Source of the DNA: Akebia trifoliata
Taxonomy: Eukaryota; Streptophyta; Magnoliopsida; Ranunculales; Lardizabalaceae
Direction: 5' to 3'
Assembly: GCA_017979445.1 (NCBI GenBank)
Contig: CM030715.1
Span: forward strand, 8,920,187-8,984,186
DNA length: 64,000 nucleotides
Part shown: one piece after another, positions 24,239 through 34,821 of the stretch
Layout of the letters: each line of letters opens with the position of its first letter
Position numbering within the stretch: the first letter of the stretch is position 1
Made by a program: the position numbers and the translations under genes
Notes under the pieces: generated by a model
Databases searched by the model: none
Told to the model about the DNA's origin: nothing
What the model saw: the letters and a program-made list of their open reading frames with translations, nothing else

Positions 24239-24478
24239 TCAAACCATAGAATGATCCCTGGGAGTGTGGATGGTAACCAAATCAGGTAAAGGTCTCATTG
24301 GACCATGCTTTCCCTTGGGATCCCAATTTAGCATGATCTTGACCTTGATACTAAGAATGCCTTGTCTGAGAAGAACATGCCTCACAACCAAATCAATATA
24401 CCCCCTGACAGGTTGATCAGAAGATATCATATATCCATCCTTAACTTCCATAGATTTTGCACGTTGTCCTTTAAATCG
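24239..24478 (-). pseudogene. RPS3: Captured exon of cytosolic ribosomal protein uS3 (RPS3)
   Basis: The minus strand encodes an open run of 79 residues containing [49 protein letters not shown] and [10 protein letters not shown] before a stop at 24241-24239. This is the C-terminal part of eukaryotic 40S ribosomal protein S3 (uS3), matching the plant form; full-length plant uS3 is over 200 residues. It is joined upstream to sequence without homology, and the cellular tail is replaced by a short divergent end (RDHSMV). It lies in the leader of element A in the same orientation as the element, between the PBS and the pol remnant, so it looks like a transduplicated host fragment. The frame has no stop, which suggests recent capture relative to decay, or chance. 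I see no start context that would make it a gene. Confidence 0.85.
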
Positions 24479-24678
24479 CTCATCTCAATCCTAAATGAAC
24501 AATAATAGCTTTTTTCCAAGATAAAATAAATAAAAAATCTGATAGAGGATCTTTAAGAGAGCTTCAATGGTGGTTTTGGGGATTCTTAGCGAGAGTATGA
24601 CTCAGATTTGAAGATCGAAATACGATCACTTTTGATGTTTCCGTCAACAAAATGAATCGATCGATGCAACTAACAAAT

Positions 24679-24712
<34 letters not shown>
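24679..24712. repeat. GA microsatellite
   Basis: Nearly perfect (GA)n with one interruption (GATAGA), within the element A leader. Confidence 0.9.
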
Positions 24713-25174
24713 CGCCTCTCTTTCCTCTCCTTTGTTGTATCTCTTTTCTTCCATTGGAGAAGAAGATAGAAATAAATAAAAAAAGGTATTGGCACACCAT
24801 GTGTAAGCGCTATTTTTTGAATCCCCTCCCCATCACACACAACATAAAAAAAAATAATTTTTCTGAATAAATAATTTTCACAACTCGCCATCCATGCATA
24901 GTAACGTATAAAAAAAATCTTTAAAAAAAAATTTATGACTCCTCATCCTAACCACCATCATTTCATCTTCAATGAAACTAACCTCTTGAATTATTTAGGG
25001 TCATCCCAAGTGACCCTCGATTGAACTATAGAAAATAATATCATATTCAAAATCTAATCAAATGATGCCACAAGAACAAAATAATAAAATCTAAAAAAAG
25101 TAAAAAAATAAAAAAACTAGGTCTATTTGGCAATGCAATAATTTTTGGGATTTTTCAAGTTTGATCCTCAATTA

Positions 25175-25192
25175 TCCCTAGTGGAGTCACCA
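25175..25192 (-). promoter_or_regulatory. Element A primer binding site
   Basis: Minus-strand TGGTGACTCCACTAGGG begins one base after the LTR end (25194). It is the same site as TGGCGACTCC in G and J with one change. It matches the 3' end expected of a tRNA ending GGAGTCGCCA; Ogre elements are reported to use tRNA-Arg, which fits. Confidence 0.75.
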
Positions 25193-25193
25193 C

Positions 25194-26698
25194 TGAAAGT
25201 GCCATCGATTCGTGGGTTGCGGATTCACTTTTTTTTTGGGTTTGGGATTTGAGAGTCGTCACCTAGTTATTATGGTCTAGGAATCGAATATTGACTCTAA
25301 ATGGATAAAAACCATTGGTTTACAAAAAGAACAGGTCCTGGGATTACGTTACGGGGTTTGAGGGTGTTAGGCACCAACCCTGCTTGGCAAACGCTAGTCT
25401 CTACTTTTTCACAAAAAAGTTACATTGCTAAACATACCTAAAAGTAAATAAAATAAAAAATACTACTTTACCTGGGTGATTGTGACAATATATTCTCTCA
25501 GAATTGGCGGATAGCGTCTTTGTATGAGTTTTCTTACTTTTTTTTCATTACTAGATCAGATTTCGATCTCCAAGATGAGGTATCTTCTTCCTAGATCTTA
25601 GTGTTTTATGGCTTCTTGGATTTTTTTTGAAAGATTTCTAGGTGTTTTTGGAGGGTTTCTAGGTGTTTTTTGAATAAAAACTAGGGTTTGGATGTTAGAT
25701 AGGGAGTTAAGGCTTCAAATTTAGGATTTTGGGAAGGCTGGAGTTTATTTTGATCTGCTAGATTTGATTGTGGAGGCTCCTATTTATAGAGTTTTCTGGG
25801 AGTTTTTAAGTTTGACTAAGTCTCTTTTAGATAAGGTAAATTAGGGTTTTGAATTAGGGTTTTAGGGTTTTGATTCTTACGTACAGTGAAAGATTATTTT
25901 TTAAACTTTTTTAGAGGACATCCTTAATTATATCTTTAATTCTTTGGACCTCCAAATGGAGGGGTCTTTTAATAAATGTTAGGTGGGCTCCAGTTAAACA
26001 AGTGGGCTACCACTTAGAATTTAGCTCGTAGGCTTAATTAATTGATTTTAATTGTTTAAAATTTTTTAATTCAATTTATTAAGATTTCACTTTACGTTAA
26101 TTAATGTTTTAATAATTAATTTCAAAATTTTAAATTTTTAGGATTGGAAAATTATCGTTTTGCTCTCGAAGATGACTTTTGCGTTTCGAGGTCGTTTTTT
26201 GACGTTTTGAAATCAATTTTTCATAAGGAATTCAATAGGAGTATCGGTTTGTGTTATTTATGGATTTCTGGTGTGAAATGATCGTGGACCCTATGAAGGG
26301 TATTTTCATAATTTTGTCAAATTTGGTGAAAATTAGTGAAATAATTTATTTGATTTTAATTTGCATTTTTATGTGTTCGAAAGGATTTTCCTAATCGTAA
26401 TATATGCTTAAGGATGTTTTGATGTTAGGGGTAATTTGGTAATTTGGTCATTTTTTAGTGATTTTTCTTGTAAAGCTTATTTTTGTCTGAAGAATGATGA
26501 TTTCTACATTTTGAGGTCATATTTTCCTAGCGTAGCATGATTTCTAAAGTTTTGTTTGCTTGAGATACCTTATCTGAATTTCTGAAACATATGTAATAAC
26601 AAATAAAAAACATTAGAATATTCATCCATCATTGGGAACCGTCGCAATTGGGTTGACGAGTTGATTAATTAGGTGAGTGCGAAAATGGGGTATCTATA
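25194..26698 (-). repeat. Element A 5' LTR
   Basis: On the minus strand it starts TATAGATACC (the canonical TG appears mutated to TA) at 26698 and ends ACTTTCA at 25194. A TATA box TATAAATA (minus) is at 25788-25781 and the U5 hairpin core at 25375-25363. Confidence 0.85.
25781..25788 (-). promoter_or_regulatory. TATA box of element A 5' LTR
   Basis: TATAAATA on the minus strand followed by GGAGCCTCCAC. The position and flanks equal those in the LTRs of G. Confidence 0.6.
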
Positions 26699-26703
26699 CA
26701 TGG
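26699..26703. repeat. Target-site duplication CATGG, right copy
   Basis: Matches 10142-10146. It falls exactly at the LTR end if the terminal TG is read as mutated to TA. Confidence 0.7.
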
Positions 26704-27500
26704 GTCTGAAGTCAATCCTTCCATCTCTTTGCTAGTGCCTGTGTGGTACCTATCAAAAACTTTGTGACGCCCAAATTAGAGAAGTAGAGGAATAGTCTAA
26801 TAAACTAGTTAGACTTTCAATCCGTAAAAAGATTTTTTTTTCGTGCTAATTATAGATCCTTTCTGCAAATAAGGATTTTTCCTTCTCACGAGGGGTAATC
26901 CCGAGGAATATCCTGATTCCTTGGATCCAAAACAAAATGGAGATCTTTTGGATTGGATATGTTATACTGGAGAGATCTCCTCTAAGATCTCTTGGCTTGA
27001 CGTGCGTATATCAGAATTACGGGTATTCTTTGACCAGGTATGCCTTAATTAGCAGACCTGGTCTTATTCTATGTTGTGTTTCCCTTCTAGCCAGACTAGG
27101 TGCTCTTTACTTTGACCTGCTCTACTGTTGGGTAGCGTTCGTATCTTGATCTGTGCATGGTACCACTCAACTAACTTGGACACATGTACCATTTAGATAA
27201 TTGAATGGTTATTTCCCTCTACAATTATCCTTTCTCGAGGAAACACGAAGTCTCCTTGTCTACTCGAAACATGTAACCTCTTTTCCATTGGTTGTCTTGA
27301 TTCTCTATAATTACTTCTACTTTTAATGAATTGATGCATTTAATGCAATGTTGTTTCAAATAATTTTTGATGGCTAATGTGAATCGTCTTGTATTTGTGT
27401 CCGTCCACGTACCCCACTATCATCTGTACTTCTTCTCAAACTACAATGGTTAAGTTGGATTAGGCTGTCCTCCCAGACGCAAGTACAACTTTATTTTTTC
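26704..27500. other. Unassigned sequence before the gypsy-type transposon pseudogene
   Basis: No protein match. Near 26935-27000 GAGATC-containing inverted repeats occur (GGAGATCTTTTGG, GAGAGATCTCC, AAGATCTCTTGG). Together with the TATA box at 27501 it may be an LTR or promoter of the following gene, but no paired LTR is visible. Confidence 0.35.
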
Positions 27501-27508
27501 TATAAATA
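27501..27508 (+). promoter_or_regulatory. Candidate TATA box
   Basis: TATAAATA in the context TTCTATAAATAGGGAAC, 170 bp ahead of the ATG at 27678. Confidence 0.5.
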
Positions 27509-27677
27509 GGGAACTTAGTGCTAATTTTCGCTCTTACTGTGCTATTACTCTCTATGATCTCGTCTCTCTACATTTTGTGAAAAACTCTTTCTTTATTTTT
27601 CTTTCTATTTTACTACCATTTTCACTTCTTTCAGGCTGAGGTAATCTTTTTCTCCTTTCTGCAAACTTGATTTCTCA

Positions 27678-29648
27678 ATGACTACTATCATGACCCAACT
27701 TCAGAAGGGACTTTATATCCCTGCCTTTGTATCTATTCGGGTTTGCAATGACCCCAAATACCCTAGCGAATGTCGTTAGGGGAAAATTATGGTCTATGCC
27801 AGCCAAATTAAGATTGACCTTAGTTTTTCTCTCTTTTCCTTCCTTAGGGAGGTGTTGAGTTAGATAAACTGTGCCCTAGGAAAAATGTCTAATAACTATA
27901 CCGTTTAGTCGAGAAGATGGGCATAACCCCCAATGACTTCCTCTCCAAGTACAATCTGAAAGCTATCCTCTAACGCCTTGGGTATAACTCATTATTCTCC
28001 AAGAGTGCAGCAGTTACACTAGTTCCATCCCTCCCTAGTACTGACAAAAGGTGGTACTAGGACCCCTTGATTTTCTCTGTGAACTGGGAGTTCAACCCTG
28101 GCACTCATCGTGAGGAATTTAGAATCCCTCAAAATTTTCACAGTAAGACTAGTTTTTAGATACTTGGCTGTTCTCATTCTTCAATTTTATCTATAGTTGA
28201 ATCTGACCATGCCCATACTTTCTTTTCTTTCCATAAATTCTTTTACCCTTTCCGTTGTTGAGACTAGGAAAGAGCAGCATAAAACATCCAAAGATAGGAG
28301 GCTGGTGGTAATGGGCCTCCAAACCACAGCTACTAAGGGGGTGGTAGAAGGAGATCAGATCTATCCTTCCCCTTCTATTTTGCTTCGACCACCTCCATGA
28401 GTAGCTTCTTTTGATATGGTTAAGTCAATCTTGAAAGATTTTTCCTCTCCATTTGACTTTGTTTCTGTCATTCCTTCTCTTTCAACCCCCTTAGGGTCCT
28501 TCGACACCATGAACGTTGACCTCTCAGAGTTTCCTCTCCCCCTCACTCTACCGTCAAGGTTACTCTTCCATCTGACCAAGGTAAGAAGAAGTTGAAGAAT
28601 TTGGCCCCGTGTGCCTCCACCCTCATTAGAGAAGCAAGTCAATTGACATTGGTGCGTGGGAAGCAAGATGACCTAACTTTTACCTCTATTTTTATTTCTA
28701 TTTCTGCTGTTGCACTTATTGAGCTTCTTGAAGAGATTCATGTTCAAGCGATGCAGAGCTCGAACACTATCAGGGAACACAGCCCTATCTTTGAACTTCA
28801 GATGCGCAGGAGGTGCATGCTGATTAGAAAAAGTTTGAGGAGTCCTTCCCCTCCAGAGGAGTTTAGGCAAGAGGGTTCCAGTTACCTCAAGACTCCTTTA
28901 GAGGAAGTTGCATTCTCCTAGAGGAGTCGCGGGGCCTTCTTCCAGGATAGGAACAAGAATAAGGACTTTTGGTCCCGTTCCAACTATGTCTACAATAAAA
29001 ACTATGGGGTGAGGAATCCTATCATTGTTTCATCTATACCCTTTCACTCCATTTCCCCCAAGGATTAGGATGGTGTGGACCAAACCATGTTGACTTAGGC
29101 TTTGGTCAGTTTTTCCACGACTTTTATCAAGTAATCCTCTACTATTTACTTTTCATGTTTTACTCACTTAACTACTTTATTCTTCTTACAGGCCAACACC
29201 TATGGAACCTTGGCCAACTTGAAATGGCGTGAAGTTGAGGACCATACTGCTACTTTGACTAGAGAGCATGAGAAAAAATTATTCTACTCCAAGCTGACCT
29301 GACCTCCTCTAGCTAATTTTCATAGGCGGTTAAAAAGGAGATAGATGCTAATTTGGCCCAGTTTTCCAAGGCAAACTTAGACTTTGAGGCCAAAAATAAG
29401 AAGCTGGCAGACTTTCAGGGTGTTTTTCAACTGGAATTGGTCAACAACTACAAGGAGAAAGTGGAGAGGAGAAACGCAAAACTGATTGATTTTCAAGAAA
29501 AAGTGTAGCATCAAGAATTTGAACTTAGCTCCCTTAGGGCTAGTCTTGAGATAGCTAAGGTGGCTCAGGCCAAGGAAAATGAGGCTAAGACTAAGAAACT
29601 ACTAGGGCAACTTGTTGACACCGTTACAACCCAGGCCGTTGCCTAACC
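27678..29648 (+). pseudogene. Decayed 'putative gypsy-type transposon' family gene with coiled-coil end
   Basis: From ATG 27678 the reading MTTIMTQLQKGLYIP leads to an SLFSFLREVLS...LGKMSNNYT pattern typical of plant proteins annotated as putative gypsy-type transposon (Transposase_28-like). Frames then break repeatedly (stops near 27860 onward). A likely intron with GT at 29131 and TTCTTACAG at 29183-29191 precedes a Lys/Glu-rich heptad-like stretch (29339-29646: KEIDANLAQFSKANLDFEAK, later KENEAKTKKLLGQL) that ends in TAA and has one internal stop. The coiled coil is the best-preserved part. Function is unknown. It may be host-like DNA captured by a TE, or an element of its own. Confidence 0.5.
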
Positions 29649-29689
29649 CTCTCCCTCTAAACTTAGACAGTGGGCAATTATGTGAATTT
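29611..29689 (+). pseudogene. gag fragment of element E, left of G insertion
   Basis: In frame the bases read LLTPLQPRPLPNPLP and then CEFH before the insertion, closely matching the Gag of G at 47788-47880 (LLTPIQPRPLPNPLP). It continues without a gap at 57779 across element G, so E's Gag zinc knuckle was split by G. The 5' part of E is not recognisable upstream, and its frame overlaps the end of the coiled-coil pseudogene. Confidence 0.75.
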
Positions 29690-29694
29690 CATCA
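29690..29694. repeat. Target-site duplication CATCA, left copy
   Basis: CATCA immediately before LTR start TGTAAACACC; identical copy at 57774-57778. Confidence 0.9.
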
Positions 29695-30829
29695 TGTAAA
29701 CACCCCATTTTTGCATCCGCCTGATTAATCAACTCGTCAACCCGATCGCAATGATTCCCAATGATGGATGTGTATTCCATTGCTTTATTTTGTTAACAGA
29801 TGTGTTTCAGAAATCCGGATGAGGCATCTCGAATTGACAAAATATTAGAAATCCCGCTACGCTAGGAGAATACGATCCCAGAAACATAGAAATCATCATC
29901 TTGCAAACAAAAAGAAGCTTCATGATAAAAATCACTAAAAATTAACCACATTACCAAAATACCCCAAACATCAAAACAACCCTAGAGCCTACGTTACGCT
30001 TAGGAAAACACATTTAAACACATAAAATAACAAATCGAAACCAAATAAATCATTTCACCAATTTTAATAGAATTCGACAAAATTATGAAAATGCCTTTCA
30101 TAAAGTTCATGATCATTTCACACAAAAAATTTCACAAATAACACAAGCCAATATTTCCATTGAATTTCTTATGAAAAATTGATTCTAAAACATCCTAGAA
30201 CATTGAAAACTGACTTAAAACGTGAAAAGTCCTCTCCGAGGGTAAAATGGTAATTTTACAATTTTTATAATTAAAAATTTTGAAATTAATAAATAAAATA
30301 TTAAATAATTAAAGTGAAACATTAATGAAATTAATTTTAAAATTTGAACAAAAGAAATCGATCAATCGGGCTTTCAAGTAAAATTATTGAGGTTCGTGAG
30401 ATATTTCTTTAAGGACCCCTCCATTTGGGGGTTCAAAAAATTAAAGATATAATAGAGAGGGGTTCTCCAAAAATTTAAAGTCAATCAAGCAAGACTAAAG
30501 TCAAGGTATTAAAGTCAATCAAGCAAGATTGAAGTCAAAATTAAAGTCAATCAAGCAAGACTGAAGTCAAAGATATTAAAAGTCAATCAATTAAGACTAA
30601 AGTCAAAATATTAAAAGTCAATCAAATAAAACCAAAAGTCAGAATCATAATAGAGTTCTAATTAAATAATAACTCTATCTAATAGAGTTCTAATTAAAAC
30701 ACAACTCCACCTAAAACAATTCTAATTAAAACACAATTCTACCTAAAACAATTTTAATTAAAACACAACTCTAATTAAAAGAACTCTAATTAAATACTAA
30801 CTCTATCAAAATCAACCCCTAAAAAAATC

Positions 30830-30837
30830 TATAAATA
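30830..30837 (+). promoter_or_regulatory. TATA box, G 5' LTR
   Basis: TATAAATA followed by GAGG; the same site is in the 3' LTR at 57162-57169 and on the minus strand in element A. Confidence 0.7.
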
Positions 30838-31232
30838 GAGGTCCTCACACCCTATTTTCATATCAAATCATAAACCCTAAGAGAAGTAGGTCTAAAAGCC
30901 TCCCATAAACCCTAGTTTTGGAGCCCAACTCCTTACCTAACATCCCTTATTCGATTTTAGTCTAAAGAACACCTAAAAGCCCTCCAAAAACGCTTCAAAA
31001 TCCATAATAAACTCGAAGAGTCCAAATCCAAAAATAAGGAGATACCTTGCCTCGGAGATCCGAAATAAAATCCGGAAACAGAACGAAGCAAGGGAGTACG
31101 GTGCAATGAGCTGTTTTTGTCGGATCTGAGGGAACAAAGTCTTTGCTATCGGAAAGGTATAATTTTTTTTTATCTAGGTTTTTAGCAATGTAATTTATTT
31201 AGGAAGTTAGTAGAGACCGGCTTTGGCCGGGT

Positions 31233-31261
31233 GGGGTTGGTGCCTAACACCTTCCAACCCC
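31233..31261 (+). promoter_or_regulatory. U5 hairpin, G 5' LTR
   Basis: GGGGTTGG (31233-31240) and CCAACCCC (31254-31261) are perfect complements around the GGTGCCTAACACC core. A second small stem CCGGC/GCCGG lies just upstream (31218-31230). The 3' LTR has the same at 57585-57613. Confidence 0.65.
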
Positions 31262-31422
31262 GTAACATGATCCCCGAATTCAGTTTTTTTCTGTTTTAGA
31301 TTAGTCATTTATCTATTTAGAGTCATTGATTGGTTCCTAGATCGTAATAACTAGGTGGCGACTCCCAAACCTCAAGGGTCAAAAGTGGATCCGCGCACCC
31401 CGCGGATCGATGGCGCTTTCAG

Positions 31423-31440
31423 TGGCGACTCCACTAGGGA
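31423..31440 (+). promoter_or_regulatory. Element G primer binding site
   Basis: TGGCGACTCCACTAGGGA starts two bases after the LTR end. It fits the 3' end of a tRNA ending GGAGTCGCCA, consistent with the tRNA-Arg priming described for Ogre. Confidence 0.8.
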
Positions 31441-33639
31441 TCTTGAGGATCAGACTTGAAAAACCCCAAGTATGGGAACTTTGCCAATAACCTAGTTTTT
31501 TTTATTTGATTCCATTTAATTTTTAGTTGTTTTTTTATTGTTCGTTTATTGTTTTTTTTTTATATATTTGTGAGTCCAATCATTAACTTCGGTTTAATTT
31601 TGGATATGTTAATCTGGCATATTATTATTCTTATATATGGTTCAATCGAGAGTCACTTAGGGTGACTTTAAATAATACCAAATTTCAACGGATACTTTGT
31701 TGAGGGTGGAATAACGATCATTGAGAATGAAATAATGAAACGAAAAGGATTTTTTTTAATTTTTTATTTTAAGGTATGTCAATCCATTTTTGGATGACAA
31801 AGGATTTAAAAAAAAAAAAAAAAGAAGGAAACATGTTCGATATATAACTTGTTTTTAGTTAGTTGTTTTTCATTTTTTATTTTTTAGATGTTTTATAGGC
31901 AAGAGATGCTGCCCATTGATAGCATATAGAATTTCAAACAATAACAATAAAAAAAAAAAAAAACAAAAAAAAAAAAAATTTCAGTTTCTATTGACAGCAG
32001 CTTTTGATGGGGTGGCTCTAGTACGAGTCAATTTGAACTATTTAAGCCCAACGATGTTCAGTGGGGCATTGGTAGTAAAAAACCCTTTTTACTCATTTAG
32101 TTCCTTTTCACCTTTTAAAACAGTTTTATTTTTAAATAAGAAAATCCATCGTCTTCTTCCCCATCTGTTTCTGTCGACCTCAACAGAGAAATCGACTCCC
32201 CAAGTGTTGTTAACCCATATTTAGGTTCGTGAATCTCAATCGACGGCGAGATCTGCTGTACGAGTTCGTTCTCATCCTGTTGTTCCTTGATCGAGCGGAT
32301 AATTACGAACAAAAAGGACTGACAGATGGTGCGATTTCCTCTGTGGGATGAGATATTCAATGAAAATCAGAGATTGCACGGATCAACTCGATTTCAACCT
32401 CCACCCCTGTGCTTCTTTTCATTCGAATATCATCTTGCCTCTCGGTTTTGATGGCTGTGTTTGTTTCTTTCTTTTTCCTTTCTCCATCAATCGTTTATGG
32501 TCTAGATGTTCTTTTGATCTCAACTTTGAGTACAATATTCTTTGTAGAGATGAGATGGATTTTCGATTTTTTTTGGTTTTCAAACGAAAGATTTAAAGTG
32601 ACATTTCAGAAAGAACTTCATCTCGGATGTTGGATTTAAATCAGTTTGTTGGAGGATTATTACCAAATTAAAGACTTTTTCCCAACAAATTAATATGACA
32701 AATAGATCACCAAGAGATTCTGTGAGTTGTTTTTTTATTTATTTATATCGTTACATGCTCTCGACTCTCTTCTTGAATGGCTTTGTGGGATTTCAGATTT
32801 CTTTTCTTTGTTGCCATCGGTTTTGGATAGTCGAAAATGTTAATGGCCGAATATTAATTGGACGGGAGATGGTAGAACAAAATAGATAATCAGCTTTCTT
32901 TACAGCAACATTGATTGCAACATATCACAACGGGGATGGCTGCTAAACACCCATTGGTTCCAAAAAATCAATCACATAATGTTGTTGCATCAAGACGTTT
33001 CCGATTTATTCTTATAATTTTGCCGGTTTTTATCAATTGGGAAATATCGATCTAACAATTTTGATTTAAAATTTGATTCCGCAAAAACATTACAATTTTC
33101 TGTCAATTAAGGGGGTTTAACTTACATCGAATTATACCTCCATCAAGGCCCTGAATCGATTTAAAGGTTTAAAAAAAAAAGAGAAAGCAAATCAATTTTT
33201 TAATGTTGCTAATAGCAACATATTTTTGCCTTTTGGTTTTATTTTGTTTTCTGAATTTCCTTGATTGGGCTCAACTTATTTTTAAAAAAAATTAAAAAAA
33301 ATGAATAAAAACGTCCTCTTTATTTCATTGATCATTATTATACCCTCAATTCAAAATTCTTAGAAATTTTGAATTATTTTGGGTCGCCCCAAAATAACCT
33401 TGATTGAGCCATGTAAATTGTTTTTGGGAGAATTGGAACTATGAGTTTATTTCAATAATTCGGACCATATTATTAATTCATGTTAATTTCCTATTTAATA
33501 TGCCATAGCATCATTTGGAATACATGTTTGATGTTGGTCATAATGTTGATCGTGATTAAATATTTATGTGATTGGAATAGTGCTTATGTTGAATATTCAT
33601 GTAACCCATGTTATAGTGATCGGATCAATTGGACCCATG

Positions 33640-34400
33640 GGCCCATTTGCTTGAAAAAGGCCCCGGGCACACCCCACCTTGCTTTGCACACACCACATGC
33701 ACGTTTACTGTTTTACTCACTTACATGTCCCGTATAGCCAACGTGGCACTAGTGCGTGGCCCGGTCTCTTTAGAGATGTGAAGTCATTCATGAAAACCAC
33801 AACTCCAGTCACGTACCTTAGGGTATATCAAACTGGGGCATCAATACTGTCTGATCAGGTGATTCTGAGAAGTATATTGATGCACCCAGGCTAGAGTGAC
33901 CTGAGCCTTTAACCTATTGTGAGCCACACAGTCACATGTCCCGATTGCCAACGTAGTACTAGTACGTGGTCGGTCCCTTCTTGGGATGCCAAACCATTAA
34001 TGAAAGCTACAACTCTTGACTCGTACCCGTAGGTACAAAAGATAATCTAAGTATATCAATTGCACTTCTTGGTCAAAACCGGTGCCTGAGCAAGATCTTG
34101 CCCTGCTGTACCCTACTGTACGAGGGGGATAGACTACGTCTATTCTAGACGAGAGGTATTTAAGTGGGTCCTTGCTCAGCATTGTGCGCCACCTCTCAAC
34201 TGGAGATCAAACTGGCTGTTTTTGGCTTCAGAGAAGTGAATTGAGGTTTTAGATTATCACCTATACGGTATATCAAACTAAGTCACCACGTATCGAAAGG
34301 TATATAGGTGTGCTTGGGCAAGGGTGGCCAGATAAAAATGCATTGCACGTAGTAAGCTTAGAGTCTAGAAACCTTCCCAGTAGGTCACGACTCGAACTTA
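33640..34400 (+). repeat. Conserved leader block with 211-bp duplication
   Basis: Homologous to the minus-strand segment of A (23060-22390) and to J (61650-62000). Within it ACATGTCCCG...GCCAACGT...ACTAGT occurs twice, starting near 33722 and 33933, a period of about 211 bp with substantial divergence. Confidence 0.7.
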
Positions 34401-34629
34401 TCGTGGGTGTTCCCGGGTTGTTTATTGAATGAATGCATGTGATTGATGAATGTATGTGAGTGATGTGAATGATGAGATCAAAATGTATGATTGTCCTCAA
34501 GGATCAAAAAAATTTTAATGGGTGCACCAACCCAATAAAGAACCCATTCTTTTACAATAATGACCCAGTCCACCTCGATCCAACAATCATGATGGACCAG
34601 GCCATTCAAATCAAAAGGGAAATCGAATT

Positions 34630-34765
34630 TTCAAAGAAGAAAAAGAAAATATTTTCCAAAAAAGAATATTTTTCAAAAGAAGTGTTCCCTGAAAAAATAT
34701 TTTTCAAGAAAAAATATTCTCCAAAAAATATTTTCCATAAGAACAAGATTTTCCAAAAGAAAATT
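34630..34765. repeat. AAATATTTTTC tandem repeats
   Basis: Six or so degenerate copies of an AAAAATATTTTCCAAAAGAA-type unit of about 20-27 bp, just ahead of ORF1. Each unit contains the palindrome AATATT. Confidence 0.65.
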
Positions 34766-34821
34766 GATCTTTTACATGGACCTTGGAAGAGTACTAAAAT
34801 ACCCTTTTGTGTCAAACCAGG

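Larger units (their letters stand above)
21531..25174 (-). other. Element A leader and remnant region
   Basis: On the minus strand this runs from the PBS to the pol remnant. It contains the captured uS3 exon (24478-24239), a GA microsatellite, poly-A/poly-T runs (23640-23880), and a block at 23060-22390 matching the leaders of G (33640-34400) and J (61650-62000). At 21900-21790 it matches the leader just ahead of gag in J (62450-62540). Gag itself is absent: the leader passes straight to the segment before the pol remnant. Short ORFs here match nothing else. Confidence 0.65.
10147..26698 (-). mobile_element. Element A: non-autonomous Tat/Ogre-like retrotransposon, minus strand
   Basis: Two direct LTRs of about 1.5 kb (5' LTR 25194-26698, 3' LTR 10147-11705, reading on the minus strand) are flanked by CATGG. 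The PBS lies inside the 5' LTR and the PPT next to the 3' LTR, so orientation is certain. Between them there is no gag, and pol is reduced to the RT leader joined directly to the integrase tail. The leader contains a ribosomal protein uS3 exon. A second element (D) and a solo LTR (B) interrupt the 3' part. The LTRs are clearly more diverged from each other than those of G or H, so A is older. It could only have moved with proteins supplied by a related autonomous element. Confidence 0.8.
29695..31421 (+). repeat. Element G 5' LTR, 1727 bp
   Basis: TGTAAACACC...GGCGCTTTCA. It contains five to six copies of AAGTCAATCAAGCAAGACT-like repeats (30476-30640), repeats of ACTCTAATTAAAAC type (30650-30800), a TATA box at 30830 and the U5 hairpin at 31233. 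Confidence 0.93.
31441..34821 (+). other. Element G leader region
   Basis: This is a 3.4-kb untranslated leader. It begins AT-rich with poly-A/T runs (31540-31980). Sequence at 32140-32890 has several short ORFs with no recognisable product and could be a captured fragment I cannot identify. From 33640 the block shared with A and J begins. Nothing here supports a protein. Confidence 0.6.

Noticed and set aside
10147..26698. LTR D (18627) paired with the LTR at 26698 as one element
   Set aside because: The LTR sequences differ apart from the terminal TGTAGA; the LTR at 26698 matches 10147-11705 instead.
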